From Streptomyces malachitofuscus (GTDB lineage Bacteria; Actinomycetota; Actinomycetes; Streptomycetales; Streptomycetaceae): DNA of 64,000 bases. The notes under the pieces are model-generated. The model made no database searches, was not told the origin of the DNA, and saw only the letters and a list, made by a program, of their open reading frames with translations. The stretch is taken from contig NZ_BMUF01000007.1 of assembly GCF_014650055.1 (NCBI RefSeq), positions 310,001 through 374,000 on the forward strand. Reading direction: 5' to 3'. Made by a program: the position numbers and the translations under genes. This document shows positions 19,582 through 27,714 of the stretch, piece by piece (positions within the stretch are counted from its first letter, which is position 1; each line of letters begins with the position of its first letter).

Positions 19582-22152
19582 CTACACCCACGTCCGGGGG
19601 CGGTAACGATTGGCACGTTCCACCAGGTCGATCCTCTCCTCGCCGCTCCGCGCCAGCCGGGCCAGTGTGCGGTACGAACGCTCCAGGCCGAAGCGCAGAC
19701 CACGCTCGTCCAGGCCGCTGCCGAGCAGCGTCCGTCCCCCGGCGGCGGGAGGGGCGGAACCCCGGCCCCCGGAGAGTACCCAGTCCAGCCCGCAGCCGAG
19801 GACCTCGGCCGACAACAGCTCGCGCCGTGCCGGATCCAGTCCGTACGCCTCCAGGGCCTCGACCTGCCCGGCGGCGGCGGTCAGGTCGTCCAGGAACGGT
19901 ACGTCACCGGCGGCGGCCGTGCGCCCGCGCAGCCGCGCCCGGACGGCCGCCACCCGCGCGGCCGTGTAGTGGATGGAGGACTCCGGAACCGACTCCAGCG
20001 TCCGCACCGCGGCACCGCGCTCCCCGGCCGCCAGCTGCACCCGGGACAGCCCGAACGCGGCGCTCACATAGCTCGGGTCGGTCGACCACACCAGGCGGTA
20101 GTACTCGGCGGCGTTGTCCAACTGGCCCAGTACCTCCGCGCACAGGCCCAGCGCCAGCTTCGGCGCGATCTCCCCCGGGAAGGCGTCGTAGATCGCGTCG
20201 AAGGCGAGCGCGGCGCCCTCGTGGTCGCCGGTGACGAGGGCGGCGACACCCCGGTACCAGACCACCCGCCAGTCGTCGGGGTCCTGCTCCTCCACGGCGC
20301 GCAGTGCCTCCAGCGCGGTGGCCCACTCGCCGGTCTCCAGCCGGGCGCGGATCTCGCGCAGCCGGGTCTCGGTCGACGGGGCGGGCGCCGCGGCCAGCGC
20401 GTTGATCAGCTCACCGGGCGCGGACGTCAGCAGGCCCGCGAGGAAACCGGCGTTGGGATCGGCGGGGTGCACGTGCGGCACGGGGAGCGCGAGCGCCGCG
20501 GGGGCGCATTCGACGGGCTTGACGAGGGCGGTGGGGGGTGCGGCGGGTGCGGGGGCCGCCGGGGCCGCGGGGAGCAGGGCGGGCCTGGGCTTGCGGGGGG
20601 CGGGAGTCCTGGTGCCCAGGCGGGAGACGTCCCCGTTCAGGGCGGGGAACAACTCCGTGTCCGTCACCCGCAGTTCCGGCCCGAACAGCGGTGACAGCGC
20701 CGGACGGGCCCGGCCCGACTGGAGCGAGACGACCTCGCGCAGCACGCCCGTCAGCTGCTCGGTCATCTCCTGCGCCGAGGCGAACCTGCGGGCCGGATCC
20801 GGGTCGGTGGCACGGACCAGGAGGCGGTAGAAGGACTCGTACTGCCGGAACACCTCGATGTTGTCCGGGTCGGGGAGCGAGTCCACGAAGACGTTGGTGT
20901 AGCCCTGGAAGTCGAACGTGAGGACGGCGAGCGTACGGGCCACCGTGTACAGGTCCGACGCCACCGACGGCCCGGCGTCGGCGACCTCCGGTGCCTGGTA
21001 GCCGACCGTGCCGTAGATGGCCGACTCCTCGTCGTCCATCCTGCGCACCGCGCCCATGTCGATCAGCTTCAGCTCGTCCTCGGTCTGGATCGCGTTGTCG
21101 ACCTTGAAGTCGCAGTACAGCAGGTTCCGGCTGTGCAGATGGCCGAGCGCTTCCAGCGCCTCGATGCCGTACGCGCACGCCTGCTCCACCGGCAGCGGGT
21201 CCCGCCTGCCCTCCGGGGTGCGGCGGGCGTTGGCGATCTCCTTCAGGGACTTGCCGCCGACGTACTCCATGACGATGTAGCCGTCGAGGGAGCCGGTGCG
21301 CTGGTCGAGGTGCTCCACGAAGTTGTAGATCCGCACGATGTTGGCGTGCTCGATCTCCGCGAGGAACCGCCGCTCGGAGATCGCCGCCGCCATCGCGTCC
21401 TGGTCGCCCGTGTCCAGCAGGCCCTTGAGGACCACCCAGCGGTCCGAGACCGCCCGGTCCACGGCGAGGTAGATCCAGCCCAGACCGCCGTGCGCCAGAC
21501 AGCCGACCACCTCGTACTGGCCGTGCACCACGTCCCCGGACCGCAGCTTCGGCACGAACGAGTACGGGTGGCCGCACTTGGTGCAGAAGCCCTCCGTACG
21601 CCCCGGCCGGCCGCTGCGGGCCCGGCCCACCGGCGCCCCGCAGTCCGAACGCGAGCAGAACCGCTTGCGTTCGGGCACCTCGGGGTTGTCCCGCACCATG
21701 GTGCGCGGATCGGGGCGCGGGATCGGCGGCACCTGCACCAGGCCGGCGCCGAGCCGGCCCCGGCTGGACGAACCGGCACCGGTGCCGGAGCTGCGCACCG
21801 ACACCGAGCGGCCCGACGTCCGGCCCGAGAGCGAGCGGGAGAGCCGTCCGGAGACCGAGCGGCGGGACTTCGACGACTGCGACGACGTACGGGAACTGCG
21901 ACCGCTGGAGCGGGAACCCCGGGAGCCCTTGGAGCCCCGGGATTCCCGGGAGCTTCCGGTGGCCGAGCCGGCCGTGACGCCGGTCGGCGGTGAGGCGACC
22001 AGGCCGGTCGGCGACACGACCGGGGCCAGACCGCAGGTGTCGCAGTACAGTTCGCCGCCGCCGACGTCCTCGTACGTGCCACCGCAGTCCGGGCGCTGAC
22101 AGGCACCCGGCGCCTGGCCGGCGTCGGGCTGCTGGTTCTCCGGCTCGCTCAT
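19582..22152 (-). CDS. pknG: Serine/threonine protein kinase PknG
   Basis: 856 residues in the PknG order. Zinc ribbon 1 is at residues 18-40 (Cys18, 23, 37, 40), then a Ser/Arg-rich linker (~67-131). A rubredoxin-like zinc ribbon 2 follows (Cys166, 171, 190, 193), then the kinase from ~213 with the PknG-specific glycine loop AHGGLGWIY, VVLKGLL (Lys) and YIVMEYVGGKSL. The catalytic loop reads YCDFKVDN instead of the usual NDLKPEN, and IDMGAVRR replaces DFG. A C-terminal TPR region follows. In mycobacteria and corynebacteria PknG phosphorylates the FHA protein GarA/OdhI and so controls 2-oxoglutarate/glutamate metabolism. It is flanked by the other components of that pathway. Confidence 0.93.
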   Translation of the reverse strand: MSEPENQQPDAGQAPGACQRPDCGGTYEDVGGGELYCDTCGLAPVVSPTGLVASPPTGVTAGSATGSSRESRGSKGSRGSRSSGRSSRTSSQSSKSRRSVSGRLSRSLSGRTSGRSVSVRSSGTGAGSSSRGRLGAGLVQVPPIPRPDPRTMVRDNPEVPERKRFCSRSDCGAPVGRARSGRPGRTEGFCTKCGHPYSFVPKLRSGDVVHGQYEVVGCLAHGGLGWIYLAVDRAVSDRWVVLKGLLDTGDQDAMAAAISERRFLAEIEHANIVRIYNFVEHLDQRTGSLDGYIVMEYVGGKSLKEIANARRTPEGRRDPLPVEQACAYGIEALEALGHLHSRNLLYCDFKVDNAIQTEDELKLIDMGAVRRMDDEESAIYGTVGYQAPEVADAGPSVASDLYTVARTLAVLTFDFQGYTNVFVDSLPDPDNIEVFRQYESFYRLLVRATDPDPARRFASAQEMTEQLTGVLREVVSLQSGRARPALSPLFGPELRVTDTELFPALNGDVSRLGTRTPAPRKPRPALLPAAPAAPAPAAPPTALVKPVECAPAALALPVPHVHPADPNAGFLAGLLTSAPGELINALAAAPAPSTETRLREIRARLETGEWATALEALRAVEEQDPDDWRVVWYRGVAALVTGDHEGAALAFDAIYDAFPGEIAPKLALGLCAEVLGQLDNAAEYYRLVWSTDPSYVSAAFGLSRVQLAAGERGAAVRTLESVPESSIHYTAARVAAVRARLRGRTAAAGDVPFLDDLTAAAGQVEALEAYGLDPARRELLSAEVLGCGLDWVLSGGRGSAPPAAGGRTLLGSGLDERGLRFGLERSYRTLARLARSGEERIDLVERANRYRPRTWV

Positions 22153-22174
22153 GACGCCGCCTCCCCCTTGTCGC

Positions 22175-23530
22175 TCATGCGTCCGGCCCCCTTCGGCCGT
22201 CCGGCGCCCTCCGGTCGTCGGGCCCGCCCTGGCCCGGCACCCGAGGTGCGCCGCCCAGCTGTTCCGAGGCCGCCTGCTGGTAGCGCAGCACCGCCTGTTC
22301 GGCGGCGCGCAGATCGCAGGGCGCGCTCCACAGCATGCGGCGGGCCTTCTCGTAGCGCTCCACCAGGAGGGGGTCCTCCGCCAGTCCGTGCCGGGCCACC
22401 TTCGCCTTGTACGCGTCCAGCCGGCCGCGCAGCTCGGCCCGGACCGCCAGCGGCGCCGTGACCGCGGTCAACGACTCGCGGGCGCGGAGCAGTTCGTCCT
22501 CCGCCTTCTGCTCCAGCGACTCCAGCAGCGGGGACAGCCGGTGCCACTGCGCGTGTCTGCGGTACTCGGCCGCCGTCGACAACTGCTCCTGCAGAGCGGT
22601 CGGCGGGCCGCTGACCACCGGCACCTCCGTCGCCGCGATCTTCGCCAGCACCTCGCCGCGCGCGGTGCGGGCCTCGGCGAGCGTGCGGTCGGCGCGGGAC
22701 AGCACGTCGCGCAGCCTGACGATTCTCTTCTCGGCGTCCTGACGGACCGTCAGTACCGCGTCGATCTCGCGGCGCACGTCCTCCAGCGCCCGTGCCTCGC
22801 GGTCGTAGACCGTGGTGTCGGGCTTGCCGCCGCCCGGCGCCGAGCTGCCTTCGGCGGGTTTCCAGAACGCCAGCGGGTCGGACACCACCTGCTCGCGCAG
22901 CTTCGTCAGCGTGCGGGTGATCCGCTCCAGGTCGTCGCCCGCCGGGTGCTCGCCCGGGCGGACCCCCACCGAGTGCGCGAGCCGGCTCGTGCGCTGGAGC
23001 TCGGCGGCCAGTAAATCGATCCTCGCGGGCAGCGCCGACCACACCGCGTCCGCGGCCACGACCATGTCCAACGAGGTCGCGTACAGCTCGTTCATGCGGT
23101 CGACCAGGGCGGCGAGCGAGTAGCGTTCGCTGAGCCTGCCGGGGTGGCCGCCGTGCAGGGTGGGCGCGTTGGCGGTCGCCGCCGCGCTGCCCGCCACCGT
23201 CACCGGCTCCCCGCGCAGCAGCTCCGTCAGCTCCACCAGGTCCTCCCGGGTGGACCAGCGGCGCCGGGAGCGGATGTCCCGGGCGGTGCGCAGCGCGTCC
23301 GTGTACGCGTCGAAGTAGGTCCACAGCAGCGTGATCGACGCCTCCGTGGACTTCCAGCGCTCCTCGGTGAGGCCGGTGAGCTGCGCGCCCTCCAGAAGTC
23401 TTCGGCCCGCGTGGTCCTGCAGGGCGAGGAGCGAGGTCTCGATCGCCTCGTGCTCCGCGCCGAGCCGCGCCAGCGCACGGTCCACCTCGTCCCGGTCCAG
23501 TACCGGCCCGGTGGGGTCCGTGTCGGCCAT
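22175..23530 (-). CDS. Conserved helical protein of the pknG locus
   Basis: 451 residues, almost entirely charged alpha-helix with coiled-coil potential (for example ILRARESLTAV-type heptads in the second half and RDVLSRADRTLAEARTARGE near the middle). No membrane segment, signal peptide or catalytic motif. A good ribosome site (GAGGTGATCG) precedes the ATG at 23530. It lies between glnH and pknG, 22 bases before pknG, and is not part of the mycobacterial glnX-glnH-pknG trio. It may be a scaffold for the kinase module; this is inference from position only. Confidence 0.7.
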   Translation of the reverse strand: MADTDPTGPVLDRDEVDRALARLGAEHEAIETSLLALQDHAGRRLLEGAQLTGLTEERWKSTEASITLLWTYFDAYTDALRTARDIRSRRRWSTREDLVELTELLRGEPVTVAGSAAATANAPTLHGGHPGRLSERYSLAALVDRMNELYATSLDMVVAADAVWSALPARIDLLAAELQRTSRLAHSVGVRPGEHPAGDDLERITRTLTKLREQVVSDPLAFWKPAEGSSAPGGGKPDTTVYDREARALEDVRREIDAVLTVRQDAEKRIVRLRDVLSRADRTLAEARTARGEVLAKIAATEVPVVSGPPTALQEQLSTAAEYRRHAQWHRLSPLLESLEQKAEDELLRARESLTAVTAPLAVRAELRGRLDAYKAKVARHGLAEDPLLVERYEKARRMLWSAPCDLRAAEQAVLRYQQAASEQLGGAPRVPGQGGPDDRRAPDGRRGPDA

Positions 23531-23585
23531 CGATCACCTCTCGCGGGGGAGTTGTTGCTGATTGGGGGCGAGTTGTGGGGAGTGG

Positions 23586-24722
23586 TCAGCTTTTTCGCAG
23601 GTACTCGGGGGCGGGAGGCTTCGATGCGGTGGGGTCCTGGCCCAGTGTGGCCGACAGCCAGTCCGCGTACGAGGAGTCCCAACCGGCCGAGGAGTCCTCG
23701 CGGAAGTCCACCAGGATCTGGTTGACCCGGCGGACGAGGTCGTCCGCGTCCTTCTTCATCGCCACGCCGTAGTACTCGGCCGTGAACGCCTCGCCCTTGA
23801 GCTCGACCGTCGGATCCTGCGCGGCCTGGCTGGCCGCGAGCGCCCCGTCGGTGACCACCGCGTCGACCTCGCCCAGCTGCAGCCGCACCAGACAGTCCAG
23901 CTGGTTGGGGACGGTCGTACGGATGTCCGTGGACTCCGGGAGCCGGCCCGCCTCCTTGTCGGCCTCCAGCTTCGCGTACGCGGTCGAGCCCGTCGCCGTG
24001 CATATCTCCTGGTCCGCGAGGGTCCCGTCGTACCCCTCGATCGGCGAGGACTTCGGGGCCAGGACCTGCTGGCCCGTCCTGAAGTACGGGGCGGAGAACG
24101 CGACGTCCTGGAGGCGGTCGCAGTTGATCGTCATCGTGCGGACGACCATGTCGACCCGGCCCGCCTTGATCGCGGGGATGCGCTGGTCGGTCGGGATCGC
24201 CTTGAACTGGACCGCGTCCCGGTCGCCGAGTATGTCCTCGGCGATGCGGTGCACCAGGTCGATGTCGAAGCCCTCGAGTTTGCCGCTCTCACCGCTGTTG
24301 GGGTCGCGGTAGCCCCAGCGGTAGCTGTTCTGGTCCACCCCGACGATCAGCTTGCGCTTCTCGCCCTCACGGTTCTTGATCGCCTCGATCGTGGGGCCGT
24401 CGGCGTCGGAGGGGGACAGGGTCTGCTTCTCCGGGGCCGTGCACTCCTCGGCGGCCTGTGCCTGTGCTTGGGCCTGTGCGGCGGCCGCGTGCGAGACCGG
24501 TTGGCCGGTGGGGTTCGCCGCGTCGCGGTTCACGGATCCGGTGCAGGTCAGCATGAGGGCGAAGACCAGGGCCAGGGCGCAGGCCGTCGCCATCGCGCCC
24601 ACTCCGCCCCAGCCCTTCACGCCCGCCCGCAGGCGTCGTGCGGTCATCCTCGGCGTCCCCTTCGGCTCGGTCGCCCCCTGCGCGTTCCGTGCGCGCCCGG
24701 TCATCTGTGCGCGCCCGTTCAT
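23586..24722 (-). CDS. glnH: GlnH-like amino-acid-binding protein (Asp/Glu sensor of the PknG pathway)
   Basis: 378 residues. After a basic N-terminus there is one hydrophobic segment (MATACALALVFALMLTCTG); the Cys is a possible lipidation site, though the lipobox (MLTC) is atypical. The mature part is a family-3 periplasmic binding protein: KLIVGVDQNSYRWGYRDP, GFDIDLVHRIAEDILGD and the Asp-containing VDMVVRTMTI strand match glutamate/glutamine-binding proteins. No ABC permease or ATPase is nearby, so a sensing role is more likely than transport. In mycobacteria GlnH passes an aspartate/glutamate signal to GlnX and PknG. The start overlaps the glnX stop (ATGA). Confidence 0.88.
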   Translation of the reverse strand: MNGRAQMTGRARNAQGATEPKGTPRMTARRLRAGVKGWGGVGAMATACALALVFALMLTCTGSVNRDAANPTGQPVSHAAAAQAQAQAQAAEECTAPEKQTLSPSDADGPTIEAIKNREGEKRKLIVGVDQNSYRWGYRDPNSGESGKLEGFDIDLVHRIAEDILGDRDAVQFKAIPTDQRIPAIKAGRVDMVVRTMTINCDRLQDVAFSAPYFRTGQQVLAPKSSPIEGYDGTLADQEICTATGSTAYAKLEADKEAGRLPESTDIRTTVPNQLDCLVRLQLGEVDAVVTDGALAASQAAQDPTVELKGEAFTAEYYGVAMKKDADDLVRRVNQILVDFREDSSAGWDSSYADWLSATLGQDPTASKPPAPEYLRKS

Positions 24723-26146
24723 CGGTACTCCGACAACCTGCGGCCGATGCCCAGCACCGCGCCCGCCGCGCCCAGCACGGCGAGGACCGCCGCGCCGATC
24801 GGCAGGCCCGTGAGCGCGTCCCTGCCGTCGCCGGCCGCCTGCTGGAACTCGGCCTGCTCGTGCTTCAGCGCGGTGGCCAGATTCCGGTCCACGCTGTCGA
24901 AGCACTCGCCCGTCGCGCCCTTGGCGCCGATCACCATGTCCAGTGCCTGCTGGTAGTTGCCGTTCTCGTCCTGCTCGCGGGCGGCCTTGTGGCGTTTCTG
25001 CCACTCCGTCATGTTGCCCACCGCCGCGGTGACCGGCTTCGCGCCGCTGTCGTCGTCCGCGAGGCTCTCGGCGCGGGCCAGGCCCTCGGCGAGGGTGTCC
25101 ATGTCGCGGCCGAAGTCGTGGTCGTAGGCGTCGACCGTCTCGTCGCCCACCTTCGTCGTCTCCGCGCCGCGCGCCACCAGGGTCAGGTTCTCGTTGCCCC
25201 GGGCCTTGAGGGACGCGATGCGCGCGTCGTGCAGCACGTTGAGCGAGCGGACTCCGTGGTCGAAGGAGTCGTTGAGGTTCGAGCGGGCGAGGGTGTGGCC
25301 CGCGGTCAGCCACAGCAGGACGATGGTGGCGGTCGCCGTCGCCGCCACGAGTCCGTGGTTGAGCACGCGGTTGGTACGGAGGTAGTTGCGGCGCTGGGCC
25401 CACGCGAGTGCGGCGAGCGCGACGACGCCGAGGGCTATCGCGGGCCAGGGGTACGAGGTCGCGTCCGCGTAGTCGGAGCGGAGGCGTTGGTTCTCCTTGG
25501 TGTAGAGGTCCTCCGCCGCCGGGAGCATCTCCTCCTGCATCTTCTCGTTCGCGTACCGCAGGTAGGCGCCGCCCACGGGGTAGCCCTGGCGGTTGTACGT
25601 GCGGGCGCGCTCCACCAGGCCCTTGTACTCCGGGAGGAGGCGGTTGAGCTTGGCGATCGTCTCCGCGGAGGGGGAGCCGGGGTCGGAGTTGGCGGCGGCG
25701 TTGACGAGTTTGGCGGCCGCGGTGCGGATGTCCTTCTCGTAGCGCTCCCGGGAGGCTTCGGTCTCCTGGCCGCCGGCGAGGAAGCCGCTGGACGCGGTGG
25801 TGTTGGCGTCGGCGAGGGAGCGGTAGATGTCGGCGGCGTCGGAGGTGAGGGGCTGGCTGCTGGTGAGGACGTCGTCCGCGGCGGCGGCCCTGTCGGTCAT
25901 CTGCCAGGCCGTGACGGCGCCGAAGGCGACGACGAGGGCGGCCAGGACCGCGCCGATGATGCGGAGGCGGCCGGGTTCCGTGGTGGCGGCCTTGCGCAGG
26001 CGGTCCACGCCCTCGGCGAAGGCGGTGCGGCGGGTGTCCGGGGCTGCGGGGGGTGAGGGGGGTGCCGGGGTGGGGGTGCGCTGTGGTGGCAGCGCGGGCA
26101 GCGTGGGCGTGCCCGGTGGCGCCGTGCTGTTCGGCGTGTGTGTCAC
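24719..26146 (-). CDS. glnX: GlnX-like four-helix membrane sensor
   Basis: 475 residues from the GTG at 26146, which follows an excellent ribosome site (GGGGGAGG); an upstream frame extension is repeat-derived and rejected. A Pro/Thr-rich cytoplasmic N-terminus precedes four membrane helices near residues 62-82, 235-250, 265-283 and 450-468. The loops between TM1-TM2 and TM3-TM4 (~150-165 residues each) are helical, extracytoplasmic and mutually similar in layout. This is the plan of mycobacterial GlnX, the receptor that couples extracellular GlnH to cytoplasmic PknG. First gene of the leftward operon. Confidence 0.85.
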   Translation of the reverse strand: MTHTPNSTAPPGTPTLPALPPQRTPTPAPPSPPAAPDTRRTAFAEGVDRLRKAATTEPGRLRIIGAVLAALVVAFGAVTAWQMTDRAAAADDVLTSSQPLTSDAADIYRSLADANTTASSGFLAGGQETEASRERYEKDIRTAAAKLVNAAANSDPGSPSAETIAKLNRLLPEYKGLVERARTYNRQGYPVGGAYLRYANEKMQEEMLPAAEDLYTKENQRLRSDYADATSYPWPAIALGVVALAALAWAQRRNYLRTNRVLNHGLVAATATATIVLLWLTAGHTLARSNLNDSFDHGVRSLNVLHDARIASLKARGNENLTLVARGAETTKVGDETVDAYDHDFGRDMDTLAEGLARAESLADDDSGAKPVTAAVGNMTEWQKRHKAAREQDENGNYQQALDMVIGAKGATGECFDSVDRNLATALKHEQAEFQQAAGDGRDALTGLPIGAAVLAVLGAAGAVLGIGRRLSEYR

Positions 26147-26382
26147 TTGACCTCCCCCGTGGTCCTCCTCCGCGGCAAGTATCGCCGCCGGGGCTGACAT
26201 ATGCACCGGCCTTGGCACGATCTTGATCGGATTGCAGCGCGATTGCCGGAAATTCCGGCTCTGCCGCCCCCCACCCTGCCCAGGAACACGCCTCGGAAAT
26301 CGGTTCGGTTCCCGTCCGCGGGCCGGTGGTCGTATGCCTGCGGCGCCAGTGTCTTTTCGGTGGGGGTGGGCGTAGCGCCCAC

Positions 26383-26414
26383 GGTGGGTGGGTGGTGCGG
26401 GGGCGGGGCGGGGG
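26383..26414 (+). other. Putative G-quadruplex-forming G tract
   Basis: The plus strand carries six or more runs of two to five G separated by one to four bases (GGTGGGTGGGTGG, then GGGGGCGGGGCGGGGG). This satisfies the usual four-tract rule. It lies about 240 bp upstream of glnX. Function is inference. Confidence 0.4.
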
Positions 26415-26546
26415 TGTCCGTCCTCGGACTGGCGCGACTGCGTTTCTCGGTGGGGGTGGGGGGTGCGGACGCGCCGGCCACTGCGGGCGAACACCCCCAC
26501 CCCGCCCCCTCCCCGTGAGTCGCGGGCAGTCGTGCCGCAGGGCGAT

Positions 26547-26584
26547 GGGGGTCCCCCCGCTCGAGCGAAGCCGAGAGTGGGGGA
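26547..26584. repeat. Dispersed Streptomyces-type inverted repeat (CTCGAGCGAAGCCGAG)
   Basis: A hairpin with CCCCC-GCTC on one side and GAG-x-GGGGG on the other around the core CTCGAGCGAAGCCGAG. I recognise this element as one seen at many intergenic sites in Streptomyces genomes; only one copy is in the window. It may serve as a terminator for csnK or be a REP-like element. Confidence 0.6.
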
Positions 26585-26647
26585 GGGTGGGCGCGACGGC
26601 ACCCCGCGAGCGCCGGGCTGCGCAACCCACCCCCGGCCCGCACCCAC

Positions 26648-26704
26648 GCGGCACAGCTCCTGGGCGCCGGGCGGCACAGCTCCCGGGCGCCGGGCGGCGC
26701 AGTC
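26648..26704. repeat. 23-bp tandem repeat, about 2.5 copies
   Basis: GCGGCACAGCTCCTGGGCGC... at 26648-26670 is repeated with one change at 26671-26693, and a partial third copy continues to 26704. No coding meaning is evident. Confidence 0.8.
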
Positions 26705-26742
26705 ACCACCCGGCCCACACCGACGCCGGGCACCGCGCGGGC

Positions 26743-27714
26743 CTACCCCCCGAAATGCTCGCGCAGGCGATCCCGCGCGGTCGCCGGCGCCCGCACACGG
26801 TCCAGACCCAGCAACCCCGCCCCCAGCACCGGCCGCACCGACACCACCCGGGCCACCGCCTTCGGCGCCCGCTCGGCCAGCAGGTCATGGATCCGGTCGA
26901 GCAGCAGAGCGTGCCGTGCCGCCAGCACACCCCCGCCCAGCAGCACAGGCGTCTCCTCGTCCAGCAGGTCCAGCCGTCTCAGCGCGACCACGGCCATCGT
27001 CACGATCTCCTCCGCCTGGCGGTCCACGATCGCCCGCGCGACCCCGTCCCCCTCCGCCGCCGTGGCGAAGAGTACCGGCGTCAGTTCGTGGCGCCGCACC
27101 TGAGCCACCTTCTCCAGATGCAGCGCCTCGATCAGCGCGGGCATGTCGGGCAGACCGAAGTGCGCCGGCAGCGCGGACGCCAGCGCCGTGGGCGCCCCGC
27201 GTCCGTCCTCCGCGCGCGCCGCGTGCCACAGCGCCTCCTCCGCCAGCGCCCAACCCCCGCCCCAGTCACCGGAGATCCGTCCGATCGCCGGGAAGCGGGC
27301 GGTACGCCCGTCGGGACGCATGCCCACGCAGTTGATGCCCGCGCCGCAGACGACGGCCACGCCCCGGGGCTCGGTCACCCCCGCGCGCAGGATCGCGAAC
27401 GTGTCGTTGCGCACCTCCACGGTCCCGCCCCAGCCCTGGTCGGTCAGAGCCGCCGTCAGCTGTTCCTCCTCGACGGGCAGATCGGCGTTGGCCAGGCAGG
27501 CCGAGACGTGGGCGACGGTGGGCGTTCCCGCGGCGGTCAGGGCCTGCGTGACGGTCGCCGCGAGGGTGCGCATCGCCCGGTCCAGGCCCACCGCCGGGGG
27601 GCGGAAGCCCTCGCCCCGGGCCGTCGCCGGCACCGTTCCGTCGGGTGCGATCACCGCCACGTCCGTCTTGCTGTTGCCGGCGTCGATGGCGAGGACGCCT
27701 GCGGTCAGGCCCAC
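26743..27714 (-). CDS. csnK: BadF/BadG/NagK-type sugar kinase of the chitosan-oligosaccharide operon
   Basis: 323 residues from the GTG at 27714, which overlaps the end of csnH by 10 bp. The ASKHA ATPase fold is shown by AIDAGNSKTDVAVI (phosphate 1), VVCGAGINCVG, GRISGDWGGGWALAEEAL and the late VLLGGGVLAARHALL. Proteins of this type phosphorylate N-acetylglucosamine or glucosamine. As the last gene of an operon with a sugar importer and a GH4 glycosidase, it should phosphorylate the imported (chito)oligosaccharide or its monomer. Order and families match csnR-K described for chitosan use in S. lividans/S. coelicolor; the gene name rests on that match. Confidence 0.85.
   Translation of the reverse strand: MGLTAGVLAIDAGNSKTDVAVIAPDGTVPATARGEGFRPPAVGLDRAMRTLAATVTQALTAAGTPTVAHVSACLANADLPVEEEQLTAALTDQGWGGTVEVRNDTFAILRAGVTEPRGVAVVCGAGINCVGMRPDGRTARFPAIGRISGDWGGGWALAEEALWHAARAEDGRGAPTALASALPAHFGLPDMPALIEALHLEKVAQVRRHELTPVLFATAAEGDGVARAIVDRQAEEIVTMAVVALRRLDLLDEETPVLLGGGVLAARHALLLDRIHDLLAERAPKAVARVVSVRPVLGAGLLGLDRVRAPATARDRLREHFGG

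Larger units (their letters stand above)
26147..26742. other. 596-bp intergenic region with repeats, between the csn operon and glnX
   Basis: No convincing gene. The left end must hold the glnX promoter. The middle and right parts are extremely G/C-skewed and contain a 14-bp direct repeat (TCGGTGGGGGTGGG at 26357-26370 and 26447-26460), a G-run cluster, a dispersed Streptomyces-type inverted repeat and a 23-bp tandem repeat, listed separately. Several long frames run through it but their products are Pro/Arg-rich repeats in the wrong codon phase. It also acts as the boundary downstream of csnK. Confidence 0.7.

Noticed and set aside
23586..26654. 1022-residue minus-strand frame ending in the GlnH sequence
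   Set aside because: Its first part is an out-of-frame shadow of glnX; the ATG at 24722 overlapping the glnX stop is the natural start.
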